This document shows positions 28,942-38,107 of a stretch of 64,000 nucleotides of DNA, in pieces (the first letter of the stretch is position 1; every line of letters begins with the position of its first letter). The notes beneath the pieces were generated by a model. It was not told the origin of the DNA. It was given only the letters and a program-made list of their open reading frames with translations, and ran no database searches. Position numbers and translations under genes: made by a program. This DNA comes from Pantoea sp. Aalb (GTDB lineage: Bacteria > Pseudomonadota > Gammaproteobacteria > Enterobacterales > Enterobacteriaceae): the NCBI RefSeq assembly GCF_009829985.1, contig NZ_SZZU01000001.1:556589-620588 (forward strand), written 5' to 3'.

Positions 28942-29865
28942 ATGAAAGTCACCGTTTTAGGTTGTGGTGCTATAGGTCAAATTTGGCTATCTTCTCTTGC
29001 ACGCCAAGGACATGAAGTACAAGGATGGTTACGTGTACCACAACAATACTGTTCAGTAAATGTAATTGATATACAAGGATGCATGAACAATTATAATTTT
29101 ATTGCTAACGATCCAATATTCTTGGCAGATAGCCAATTACTTTTGGTTACGCTTAAAGCACAACAAGTTTTTCTTGCAGTAAAAAATTTAACAAATTTTC
29201 TACCAACCTATGTTCCAATTTTATTATTAAATAATGGAATGGGAATACTAGAAGAACTTAAAGATTTACCACATCCTATTTTATGTGGTATAACAACACA
29301 TACAGCGATACATGATGGAAGATTGATTAAACATACAGTGAAAGGAATAACCCATATTGGTCCTACGAATCGAAAAAGTGCATCAATGAGTAATATTGCT
29401 GATATTTTACATCAATCACTATCTGATGTTGCTTGGCATGATAATATCACTTCTACTTGTTGGCGTAATTTAGCAATAAACTGTATAATTAATCCTCTTA
29501 CTGTACAATATAATTGTAAAAATGGTGAATTACGCACTTATTCTACACAGATTATTAATCTTTGCGAAGAAATTGTTCGTGTTATGGAAAGAGAAGGACA
29601 ACATATTGCAATCGATAATTTACATGATATAGTCTATGACATACTAGAGAAAACAGCGACTAATATATCATTAATGCTACAAGAAGTTCGTGAACAACGT
29701 CAGACAGAAATTGATTATATTACCGGCTATTTACTACGCCGAGCACGTGCCCATGGAATCAAATTACCAGCGAATAGTCGTTTATATGATCTTATTAAAC
29801 AGAAAGAACTACAATATAATTACTATCAAATTATAGATTATAATCTACCTAAAACATGGAGTTAA
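28942..29865 (+). CDS. panE: 2-dehydropantoate 2-reductase
   Basis: NADPH-dependent ketopantoate reductase, second step of pantothenate and CoA synthesis. Rossmann motif VLGCGAIGQIW at residues 4-14, then LLLNNGMGILEEL, the catalytic Lys in TLKAQQ and NCIINPLTVQYN in the C-terminal domain. Length 307 residues (E. coli 303). A strong GGAGG precedes the ATG. Isolated gene, flanked by long empty spacers. Confidence 0.96.
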   Translation: MKVTVLGCGAIGQIWLSSLARQGHEVQGWLRVPQQYCSVNVIDIQGCMNNYNFIANDPIFLADSQLLLVTLKAQQVFLAVKNLTNFLPTYVPILLLNNGMGILEELKDLPHPILCGITTHTAIHDGRLIKHTVKGITHIGPTNRKSASMSNIADILHQSLSDVAWHDNITSTCWRNLAINCIINPLTVQYNCKNGELRTYSTQIINLCEEIVRVMEREGQHIAIDNLHDIVYDILEKTATNISLMLQEVREQRQTEIDYITGYLLRRARAHGIKLPANSRLYDLIKQKELQYNYYQIIDYNLPKTWS

Positions 29866-30762
29866 AAATATAATTTTTTTTATTTTATGGCTCTTATAGT
29901 AAGAAAATAAATTAATTTCAATTATATTTGTTTTAAACACTAAACATTTAAATCAATTAAATTAATAAAATTTTTTTATATTTAGTAGTATTTATAATAC
30001 TTATTCTTTTAACTAATATAAGGTATTCTACCTTTTATACTTAATAAAGTAAACTGATATATATTAATATTAAAATATATTATAAAGATAGTATGTATTA
30101 TATATAAAAAAATAATTATATTCATTTAATAGTATTAATATTTAAAATATATAATTTAACACTATATAGATAGTAAATCATATTATTTAAAATAAGCTAA
30201 AAACTTTATGTGAAATAATTGTAAATTATAGCAATATAATTTATATATTGAAGATAAAAAATTATTTTTTTATTCTTTTTTTTAAAAAAATTAAAGTCCA
30301 TAATTAATTTTTATTAAAATAATAAAATATATTATATCATTAGTTGAATATCATATATCAAAATAAACATATTTTATGTATAAATATATAGTAAATTATA
30401 TTTACTTTATTCAAATGTTATTTAATTTATTATTAAATGATACTATCATATCAATATTAATTAATATTATTTAAGTTTATTTTAAAAATATTTTTATTTT
30501 ATAGTTCAATAGCGCTGATGAATAGTAATTCAATTAAATTTTATAACTTAAAATTTATATAAAAAAATCTTTTAAAATAAATTATAGATAATATCTAAAT
30601 TATATTTTTTATAATTAAATATAAAAAACATATTCTACATTCAAGATTGAAAGTAAATAATGGTTAGTACTATTTACTTTATAGTAAATAAAGTATTATA
30701 TGAACTTTGTTTCTTAAATGAGAATCAATATTTAATGTTTTTTCTTTATCGGAAAATAACTA
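29866..30762. other. Long gene-less region between panE and ispA
   Basis: Nearly 900 bp, among the most AT-rich in the window. E. coli has yajL, thiI and xseB here. I looked for xseB directly before ispA and found nothing. These are probably fully eroded genes. Confidence 0.6.
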
Positions 30763-31662
30763 ATGAATTTCGATAAATCCCTAAGCGATTACTATGAGCA
30801 TATAAATCTAGTATTGAAGCAATTAATAGATTCACTTCCTTTTCAAAATTCTTCTCTTATTAATGTTATGCGATATGGAACAATACTAGGAGGTAAACGT
30901 CTACGTCCATTTTTAGTTTATGCTACTGGTGAAATGTTTCATGTTGACTTAATAAGTTTAGATGCGCCAGCTGCAGCAGTTGAATGTATTCATGCCTATT
31001 CGTTAATTCATGATGATCTACCAGCAATGGATAATGATACTTTAAGACGAGGTCAACCAACATGTCATGTTAAATATGGAGAAGATATGGCAATTCTTGC
31101 AGGTGATGCATTACAAACGCTAGCATTTTCTGTTTTGGCTGATAAACCAATGTTGAATGTAAGTGTAAATACACGTGTTGCAATGATTTCTGAATTAGCA
31201 CATGCTAGTGGAATAAGCGGTATGTGTGGGGGACAGGCATTAGATTTGATAACAGAAGGACAAAGTATTGATTTAATACAATTAGAACAAATTCATAATC
31301 ATAAGACAGGAGCTTTAATTCGTGCTTCGGTACGATTAGGAGCATTAGCCGCTGGTAATCGTAGCCACGCTGTATTACCAGTACTAGACATATACGCTAA
31401 TGCTATTGGATTGGCATTTCAAGTTCAAGATGATATTCTCAATGTTATAGGTAATACTACTATATTAGGAAAAACTCAAGGAACAGATAGAATACTAGAA
31501 AAAAATACATACCCAACATTAATGGGCTTAGAGAGAGCATATGGTAAAGTTTGTAGCTTATATGATGAAGCAATAAAAGCTCTAAAAACTTTAGAATTAC
31601 AATCTTATAACACCAATGCATTGCAAGCTTTAACTAGCTTTATAATTAAACGCGATAAATAA
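30763..31662 (+). CDS. ispA: Farnesyl diphosphate synthase IspA
   Basis: Condenses DMAPP/GPP with IPP to farnesyl diphosphate, used for undecaprenyl-P, ubiquinone and haem O. The first Asp-rich motif is intact (HDDLPAMDND). The second reads QDDILN, so the last Asp of DDxxD is Asn. Also present are GGKRLRPFLVYATG and GQALDL. Length 299 residues, equal to E. coli. Followed 18 bp later by dxs, as in E. coli. The changed Asp is the least critical of the three in this family, so activity is probably kept. Confidence 0.97.
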   Translation: MNFDKSLSDYYEHINLVLKQLIDSLPFQNSSLINVMRYGTILGGKRLRPFLVYATGEMFHVDLISLDAPAAAVECIHAYSLIHDDLPAMDNDTLRRGQPTCHVKYGEDMAILAGDALQTLAFSVLADKPMLNVSVNTRVAMISELAHASGISGMCGGQALDLITEGQSIDLIQLEQIHNHKTGALIRASVRLGALAAGNRSHAVLPVLDIYANAIGLAFQVQDDILNVIGNTTILGKTQGTDRILEKNTYPTLMGLERAYGKVCSLYDEAIKALKTLELQSYNTNALQALTSFIIKRDK

Positions 31663-31680
31663 TTTGATAATGAGTTTTTG

Positions 31681-33543
31681 ATGAGTTTTGATATTTCAAA
31701 ATATCCTATGCTAGCGTTAGCAGGTACAGTTCAAGAATTACGTTTATTGCCAAAAAGAAAACTCACATTATTATGTGATGATTTACGTCAATATTTGTTA
31801 GATAGTGTCAGTAAATCTTCAGGTCACTTTGCTTCAGGTCTTGGTGTAGTAGAATTAACAGTAGCTCTACATTATGTATATAACACTCCATTTGACTACA
31901 TAATATGGGATGTAGGTCATCAAGCTTATCCACATAAAATTCTTACAGGACGTCGAGACTATATTGATACTATACGTAAAAAGAACGGATTGCATCCATT
32001 TCCATGGCGAGATGAAAGTGAATATGACGTATTGAGTGTTGGCCACTCTTCAACTTCTATAAGTGCAGGACTAGGTATGGCCGTTGCCGCTGAAAGAGAA
32101 GGAAAAAAACGTCGAATAGCTTGTATTATTGGAGATGGTGCAATCACAGCTGGGATGGCATTTGAGGCAATGAATCATGCAGGTGATATTAGAACTGATC
32201 TTTTGGTTATACTGAATGACAATGAAATGTCTATATCCGAAAATGTTGGTGCATTAAATAATAGATTAGCTCAAATCCTTTCTGGAAAAACTTATTCTTT
32301 TTTACGAGAAAGTAGTAAGAGAGTTTTAAATGGAATTCCACCTATTAAAAAGCTCCTTAAAAGAACTAAAGAACATTTAAAAGGAATTGTAGTACCATGT
32401 AAATTATTTGAAGAGCTTGGTTTTAATTATATTGGTCCAATTGATGGACATGATGTACTATCATTAGTAAGTACTTTAAAGAATATGCGTAATTTAAAAG
32501 GTCCACAATTTTTACATATAATAACTAAAAAAGGTAAAGGTTATGCTCCAGCAGAAAAAGATCCAATAACTTGGCATTCAGTACCAAAATTTGATCCAGC
32601 TAGTGGTATATTCCCAATAAATACACCAGAAATATCTAGTTATTCACAAATTTTTGGAAACTGGTTGAGTGAGATGGCTGCTAAAGATCCATATTTAATA
32701 GCAATAACTCCAGCAATGCGTGAAGGATCTGGCATGTTAACTTTTTCCCGTTCTTATCCGACACAATACTTCGATGTAGCAATTGCCGAACAACATGCTG
32801 TAACATTTGCTGCTGGAATGGTAATTGGTGGATATAAACCAATTGTAGCTATCTATTCTACTTTCTTACAACGTGCATATGATCAAGTTATTCACGATGT
32901 AGCAATGCAGAAACTATCAGTATTATTTGCTATTGATAGATGTGGCATAGTTGGAGCAGATGGACCAACACATCAAGGAGTATTTGACCTTGTTTATCTA
33001 CGATGTATACCAGGTATGGTGATTATGAGTCCAAGTAATGAAAATGAACTTCGTCAAATGCTATATACAGGATATCATTATCAAGATGGACCAAGTGCAG
33101 TACGTTATCCACGTGGTTGTGGTACTGGAGTAGTACAGGAACCTTTAAAAAAATTGCCAATTGGTAAAGGTATTATAAAACGTTATGGTAAAAAATTAGC
33201 AATTCTTAACTTTGGAACACTGTTGTCTGAAGCGTCTATAGTAGCAGAAATACTTAATGCTACATTAGTAGATATGCGTTTTGTTAAACCATTAGATGAA
33301 ATACTGATTACACAAATATCTAATAGTCATAATGAATTAATTACTATAGAAGAAGGAGCTATTAAAGGTGGTGCTGGAAGTGGTGTTAATGAATTTATTA
33401 TGTCTAAACGTTTACGTATATCAGTACTTAATCTTGGTCTACCAGACGAATTTATTCCTCAAGGTACACAAGAAGAAATACGACATGACTATAAGCTTGA
33501 TGCTATTGGTATTGAACAACAAATAATTGATTGGCTATCATAA
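31681..33543 (+). CDS. dxs: 1-deoxy-D-xylulose-5-phosphate synthase
   Basis: Thiamine-diphosphate enzyme making DXP from pyruvate and glyceraldehyde 3-phosphate, the entry to the MEP isoprenoid route and to thiamine and pyridoxal. The ThDP motif GDGAITAGMAFEAMN, the conserved WDVGHQAYPHKILTGRR and the catalytic-Glu segment DVAIAEQHAVTFAAG are intact. Length 620 residues, equal to E. coli. Start is ATG 31681 (MSFDISKYP); the TTG just before is not needed. Operon with ispA. Confidence 0.98.
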   Translation: MSFDISKYPMLALAGTVQELRLLPKRKLTLLCDDLRQYLLDSVSKSSGHFASGLGVVELTVALHYVYNTPFDYIIWDVGHQAYPHKILTGRRDYIDTIRKKNGLHPFPWRDESEYDVLSVGHSSTSISAGLGMAVAAEREGKKRRIACIIGDGAITAGMAFEAMNHAGDIRTDLLVILNDNEMSISENVGALNNRLAQILSGKTYSFLRESSKRVLNGIPPIKKLLKRTKEHLKGIVVPCKLFEELGFNYIGPIDGHDVLSLVSTLKNMRNLKGPQFLHIITKKGKGYAPAEKDPITWHSVPKFDPASGIFPINTPEISSYSQIFGNWLSEMAAKDPYLIAITPAMREGSGMLTFSRSYPTQYFDVAIAEQHAVTFAAGMVIGGYKPIVAIYSTFLQRAYDQVIHDVAMQKLSVLFAIDRCGIVGADGPTHQGVFDLVYLRCIPGMVIMSPSNENELRQMLYTGYHYQDGPSAVRYPRGCGTGVVQEPLKKLPIGKGIIKRYGKKLAILNFGTLLSEASIVAEILNATLVDMRFVKPLDEILITQISNSHNELITIEEGAIKGGAGSGVNEFIMSKRLRISVLNLGLPDEFIPQGTQEEIRHDYKLDAIGIEQQIIDWLS

Positions 33544-33615
33544 TAAATATAATCTTAATAAATTAAAAAATTAATTAAAAATTAACATAAACAAGTTTAT
33601 TTAGTGAAAATTGAT

Positions 33616-34605
33616 CTATTTGCTATAAAAGTGATCAAATTCCTTATAGTTAGAATTAACTAATTTACCATTATTAAAAATTGTCAATCCATTCGATTTA
33701 GATGTAATATATCCAATACAAGTATAAGGAATTGTAAAATTACTCATAGATAGATCTAATTTTTTACGATTAATTTTCGGTACAGTAAAACATAACTCGT
33801 AATCTTCTCCTCCGCTCAGTGCCCAATTTAATATATGTTGTAAATCAAAATTATTTTGTAAAATTGATGAAAGTGGTAGTGATTCTAAATTAATACGTGC
33901 ACCAACATGACTAGCATTTAGAATATGCCTAATATTAGAAAGTAAACCATCTGATATATCAATAGCGGAATTTGCTATATTACGTAAAGCTTGACCTTGT
34001 AAAATACGTGGCGTAGGCCGTAAATGGCGATTAATTAATATTTTACGTATAGATTGATTTTTAAAATTATTTTTTTGTTGTAAGAGTGATAAGCCAGCTG
34101 CACTATCACCAAGTGTTCCGGTAACAAAAATCCAATCTCCTAACTTAGCACCAGAACGTTTAATAGCATGGCCAACTGGGATAAGACCATATATACTAAT
34201 AGTTATACTGAGCGGACCACATGTAGTATCACCACCAATCAATTGAATTTTATAATAATCAAGTAAATTAAATAAACTATTGCTAAAAGATGCTAACCAA
34301 TGTTCATTAACTTCAGGCAAAGTAAGCGATAATGTTATCCATACTGGCTCAGCTCCCATTGCTGCTAAATCACTTAAGTTCACTGCTAATGCTTTATAGC
34401 TTAAATCAGCAGGATTAATATCCTGAAAAAAGTGAGTTCCTTCTACCATAGTATCAGTGCTAATAACAAGAGTGTTGTTTTCTGGTATATTCAATAAAGC
34501 ACAGTCATCACCAATTCCTGTTTCTATATTGTATTTAAAATTGTTATTAGTATTAGTAGTACGATGAAAATAACGTTCAATAATTTGAAATTCACTACAA
34601 GACAT
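33616..34605 (-). CDS. thiL: Thiamine-monophosphate kinase
   Basis: Phosphorylates thiamine monophosphate to thiamine diphosphate, the coenzyme of Dxs. The PurM-like fold shows GIGDDCALL, STDTMVEGTHF, NLSDLAAMGA, GGDTTCGPL and the C-terminal SGGEDYELCFTVP. Length 329 residues (E. coli 325). Last gene of a ribD-ribH-nusB-thiL group; pgpA, which follows in E. coli, is missing. Confidence 0.97.
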   Translation of the reverse strand: MSCSEFQIIERYFHRTTNTNNNFKYNIETGIGDDCALLNIPENNTLVISTDTMVEGTHFFQDINPADLSYKALAVNLSDLAAMGAEPVWITLSLTLPEVNEHWLASFSNSLFNLLDYYKIQLIGGDTTCGPLSITISIYGLIPVGHAIKRSGAKLGDWIFVTGTLGDSAAGLSLLQQKNNFKNQSIRKILINRHLRPTPRILQGQALRNIANSAIDISDGLLSNIRHILNASHVGARINLESLPLSSILQNNFDLQHILNWALSGGEDYELCFTVPKINRKKLDLSMSNFTIPYTCIGYITSKSNGLTIFNNGKLVNSNYKEFDHFYSK

Positions 34606-34652
34606 GAATAAACTCTCATTAAAATGCTATTGATTAGTCATTTATTGTCTCT

Positions 34653-35072
34653 TTATTTTCTATAAGGTCGAATATTTGGAGCTAATTTATCTAGCACACC
34701 GTTAATAAATTTATGACTCTCTTCTGCACCAAAAATTTTTGCTAACTCAATGCTTTCATTTATAGCTACTTTATAAGGGATATCATAACGTTTACTTAAT
34801 TCATATACTGCAATCCGCAAGATAACCTTTTCTATTGGATCGAGTGATTCTAATGTACGTGATAGATAAGGCTTAATTAAATAATCTAGATATATACTAT
34901 TATTAACTACACCTAGTAATAACTCTCGAAAGTATCTAATGTCAACATTTTTGATATTTTGTTCTTTAATAAATTGACATTCAACATCAAAAATATTGTT
35001 ATTAGATAATTGCCAAGAATATAAGGCTTGAACTGCACATTCACGAGCACGACGACGAAAAACAGGATTCAC
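34653..35072 (-). CDS. nusB: Transcription antitermination factor NusB
   Basis: All-helical RNA-binding protein that with NusE binds boxA to support rRNA antitermination. Length 139 residues, equal to E. coli. The Arg-rich start RRRARECAVQALYSWQ binds RNA, and INESIELAKIFGAEESHKFINGVLDKLA is replaced only slightly from E. coli. It lies between ribH (25 bp upstream) and thiL (47 bp downstream) in the conserved group. Confidence 0.97.
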   Translation of the reverse strand: MNPVFRRRARECAVQALYSWQLSNNNIFDVECQFIKEQNIKNVDIRYFRELLLGVVNNSIYLDYLIKPYLSRTLESLDPIEKVILRIAVYELSKRYDIPYKVAINESIELAKIFGAEESHKFINGVLDKLAPNIRPYRK

Positions 35073-35097
35073 AACATTATCCTTACAAAATCTATTT

Positions 35098-35571
35098 TCA
35101 ATGATTTTTAATCATTTTTAATAAATTAATCATTTCAAGTGCAGTTAAAGCTGCTTCTGCCCCTTTATTACCTATTTTAGTACCAGCACGTTCAATTGAT
35201 TGTTCAATGTTTTTTGTTGTCAATATACTAAAAGCTACAGGAATATCACTATTTATTGCTATACTAGAAATACCAGAACTTGCTTCACTAGCAACATATT
35301 TAAAATGCATCGTATGACCACGAATAACAGTTCCTATTACTACAATAGCATCATATTTACTAGACTTTACTAAAGCACGTGTTATTAATGGTAATTCATA
35401 TGCACCAGGAACCCAAATAACGGTAATATTTTCTGATTTTACTTGTCCTATACGCTTTAAAACATCCAAAGCACCATCTAACAAACTAACGTTAATAAAT
35501 TTATTAAAACGAGTTACAATAATAGCGATATTTGCATCAGGTGCAGCAACACCAGCTTCTATAAGATTCAT
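35098..35571 (-). CDS. ribH: 6,7-dimethyl-8-ribityllumazine synthase
   Basis: Penultimate step of riboflavin synthesis, forming a 60-subunit capsid. The catalytic His lies in IRGHTMHFKYV; GAYELPLI and GNKGAEAALTALEM are conserved. Length 157 residues (E. coli RibE 156). The gene is named ribE in older E. coli maps. Co-directional with ribD (77 bp) and nusB. Confidence 0.97.
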   Translation of the reverse strand: MNLIEAGVAAPDANIAIIVTRFNKFINVSLLDGALDVLKRIGQVKSENITVIWVPGAYELPLITRALVKSSKYDAIVVIGTVIRGHTMHFKYVASEASSGISSIAINSDIPVAFSILTTKNIEQSIERAGTKIGNKGAEAALTALEMINLLKMIKNH

Positions 35572-35648
35572 ATATATCCTTTAGTTATTCTTAACTTTTA
35601 TTATTAAATAATTCTTTAATATATTTATTAATAAATTGAGGTTTATTA

Positions 35649-36758
35649 TTAATGGTTACAAGGAATCAAAGTAAGGCACAAATCTTTATCTACTCTATAT
35701 ACATTACTAAAATATAATTTATAAGCATCAACTAAATTTTTTAAGTCTGGTAAAATACACATATTACGCGCATTATGCCCTAAAATTTTAGGTGCCAAAT
35801 AAATAATTAATTCATCTACTAATCCTATTTTTAATAAAGCACTAGTTAATTGTGGACCAGCTTCTACTAAAAGATTGTTAACTTGACGTTGGCCAAGCAA
35901 GCACATCATTTCTTTTAAATTTAAATATTTGCCAAGTTGAGATACTATTATTTGACTAACGTATTCTGGCCATCTAAAATCTATTATTTGACTTCGTATC
36001 AGCCAAATGTCATTAGGTTGATTAAAGAGCTTATATTTTGTTGTTAAACGATGTTGATTATCGATTACTATACGTATTGGTTGTCGAAGTTGATATCTAT
36101 CTATTTGATGACGAATATTTATGTTTAATTCTTCCCAACGTACTGTAAGAGATGGATTATCAACTAATACTGTACTACTAGAAGTAAGAATTGCTGAACT
36201 CTGAGCTCTCAAACGTTGTACATCACTTCTTGATGCTTGAGAAGTAATCCACTTACTTTCTCCATTAGCCATTGCGATTTTTCCGTCAAGCGATATAGCT
36301 AATTTTACTTGAATCCAAGGCAATCCTGTTCGCATACGTTTTAAAAATCCACGATTAAGTTTTTCTGCTTCTTGCATCATTAAACCGCAGTTAACATCAA
36401 TGCCTGCATTTTGTAAACGACGTAATCCTCTTCCAGATACTAATGGATTTGGATCTTGCATGGCTACCACGATACGACGCACACCTGCTGCTATTAATGA
36501 ATCACAACAAGGAGGTGTATACCCATAATGATTACAAGGTTCAAGTGTAACATATACAGTTGAACCTTTAGCTCTACTACCGGCCATCAGTAACGCACAT
36601 ATTTCAGCATGTGGTCCACCAGCACGATGGTGCCAACCTTCTCCGATGATATTACCATCGCGCACAATTAAACAGCCCACATTAGGATTAGGTGTAGTAG
36701 TAAATTGTCCGCGATGTGCTAACTTTAATGCTAATGACATATAGCGTTCATCGAACAT
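35649..36758 (-). CDS. ribD: Riboflavin biosynthesis deaminase/reductase RibD
   Basis: Bifunctional: N-terminal deaminase with zinc motif HAEICAL and PCNHYGYTPPCC (about residues 50-85), and C-terminal 5-amino-6-ribosylaminouracil reductase (about 146-369; KLAISLDGKIAM, VEAGPQLTSALL). Length 369 residues (E. coli 367), with both halves intact. First gene of the ribD-ribH-nusB-thiL group; nrdR, upstream in E. coli, is missing. Confidence 0.97.
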   Translation of the reverse strand: MFDERYMSLALKLAHRGQFTTTPNPNVGCLIVRDGNIIGEGWHHRAGGPHAEICALLMAGSRAKGSTVYVTLEPCNHYGYTPPCCDSLIAAGVRRIVVAMQDPNPLVSGRGLRRLQNAGIDVNCGLMMQEAEKLNRGFLKRMRTGLPWIQVKLAISLDGKIAMANGESKWITSQASRSDVQRLRAQSSAILTSSSTVLVDNPSLTVRWEELNINIRHQIDRYQLRQPIRIVIDNQHRLTTKYKLFNQPNDIWLIRSQIIDFRWPEYVSQIIVSQLGKYLNLKEMMCLLGQRQVNNLLVEAGPQLTSALLKIGLVDELIIYLAPKILGHNARNMCILPDLKNLVDAYKLYFSNVYRVDKDLCLTLIPCNH

Positions 36759-37120
36759 TCATCCATCCTATAAGATTATAAAATAATTTTTTTTGCTAAA
36801 TTTTCAAAAAATAGTAAATATACTACACTTTAATTGTATTTTTATAATGAAATAATTTTCAATTGATTAGAGATTTTCTTTGTTTAAAAGAAAAGATATA
36901 TTTAATTCAAAATAATGTTTATAGTATTTCAATATTTAAAATAAATGTAGATATAATATAAAACTATAATACAAAGGCTAATATTTTTTGATATAGCACT
37001 AGCTTCAACTATCTTACTTATTATTATTAATAAAAAAAATTATTATTAATAATAATATATAAAATATTCATAACCTAATGTACTGACAAAATAATGCATG
37101 TATTCCAGATATCAAAAACA
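36759..37120. other. Gene-less region between ribD and secF
   Basis: About 360 bp of low-complexity AT DNA, including inverted TTATTA/TAATAA runs around 37018-37060. No gene, and no FMN-riboswitch-like structure before ribD. Confidence 0.6.
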
Positions 37121-38107
37121 TTATGGTAAAATAGAAGAATGATCATCACCTTCTTTTTCAATTTGATGTATTAACATGTGTTCACGTTTCATTCCTAGTT
37201 TTAAAGCAAGTGCAGAAGAAATATATATAGATGAAAAAATACCTATAATGACACCAATTAACATAGTTAATGAAAAACTTTTTAGCATTGAACCGCCAAA
37301 TATAAATAAAATTAATATCATAGTTAATGTAATAAGAGAAGTAATTATAGTTCGACTCATTGTTTGATTTAATGATAAATTTGTTATTTCATAAGAAGAA
37401 CTATTATTTATTTTGCGAAAATTTTCACGGATACGATCAAAAACAACAATTTTATCATTTAATGAATAGCTAATTACAGACATTAACGATGCGATAATTG
37501 TGAGATCAAGTTCAATATAAAAGAATGATAAAATGCCACATGTAATAATAATATCATGAATCAAGGCTAAAATAGTACCTAATGATAAACGCCACTCAAA
37601 CCGAAAACCTATATAAACAAGAATAGCAATAAACGCTAATGAAATAGCTATAATACCAGTCTGTGCTAAATCGTTACCTACACTTGGACCTACAATTTCT
37701 ATTCTTTTTATAATAACTTTTTGATGTAAATTATTATTTATAAATACAATAACTTTTTTTCTTATTTCTTGACTCGATAATTTATTATAGGATGTGATTC
37801 TTATGATTACATCAAGATTACTACCAAAATGTTGTACTATTGGCTTTTGAAATCCTAGTTCAATCAAACCTTTACGTAAAAAATCTAAATTAATTGGTTT
37901 TTCTAAACTAATCTCAATAACTTTTCCGCCAGTAAAATCAATACCCCAATTAAATCCTTTTGTGCAAATAATAGTACCTGAGATTAAAAGAAATAATATA
38001 GAAGTGATTAATGCTATCTTATTCCAAGACATAAAATTTATGATTTTACTATCATATCTAAGTTTTTTAACACTATATGTTTGTAACACAATAAATATTA
38101 ACCTCAA
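37121..38107 (-). CDS. secF: Protein translocase subunit SecF
   Basis: Inner-membrane RND-like partner of SecD that uses the proton gradient to help export through SecYEG. Six transmembrane helices; conserved GFNWGIDFTGGKVIEI, RIEIVGPSVGNDLAQTG and SYSLNDKIVVFDRIREN. The C-terminus (MKREHMLIHQIEKEGDDHSSILP, here given only as family similarity) ends as in E. coli. Length 328 residues (E. coli 323). Overlaps secD by 4 bases, so coupled. Confidence 0.96.
   Translation of the reverse strand: MRLIFIVLQTYSVKKLRYDSKIINFMSWNKIALITSILFLLISGTIICTKGFNWGIDFTGGKVIEISLEKPINLDFLRKGLIELGFQKPIVQHFGSNLDVIIRITSYNKLSSQEIRKKVIVFINNNLHQKVIIKRIEIVGPSVGNDLAQTGIIAISLAFIAILVYIGFRFEWRLSLGTILALIHDIIITCGILSFFYIELDLTIIASLMSVISYSLNDKIVVFDRIRENFRKINNSSSYEITNLSLNQTMSRTIITSLITLTMILILFIFGGSMLKSFSLTMLIGVIIGIFSSIYISSALALKLGMKREHMLIHQIEKEGDDHSSILP

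Noticed and set aside
36759..37120. FMN riboswitch before ribD
   Set aside because: No conserved RFN-element sequence was seen; the region is low-complexity AT.
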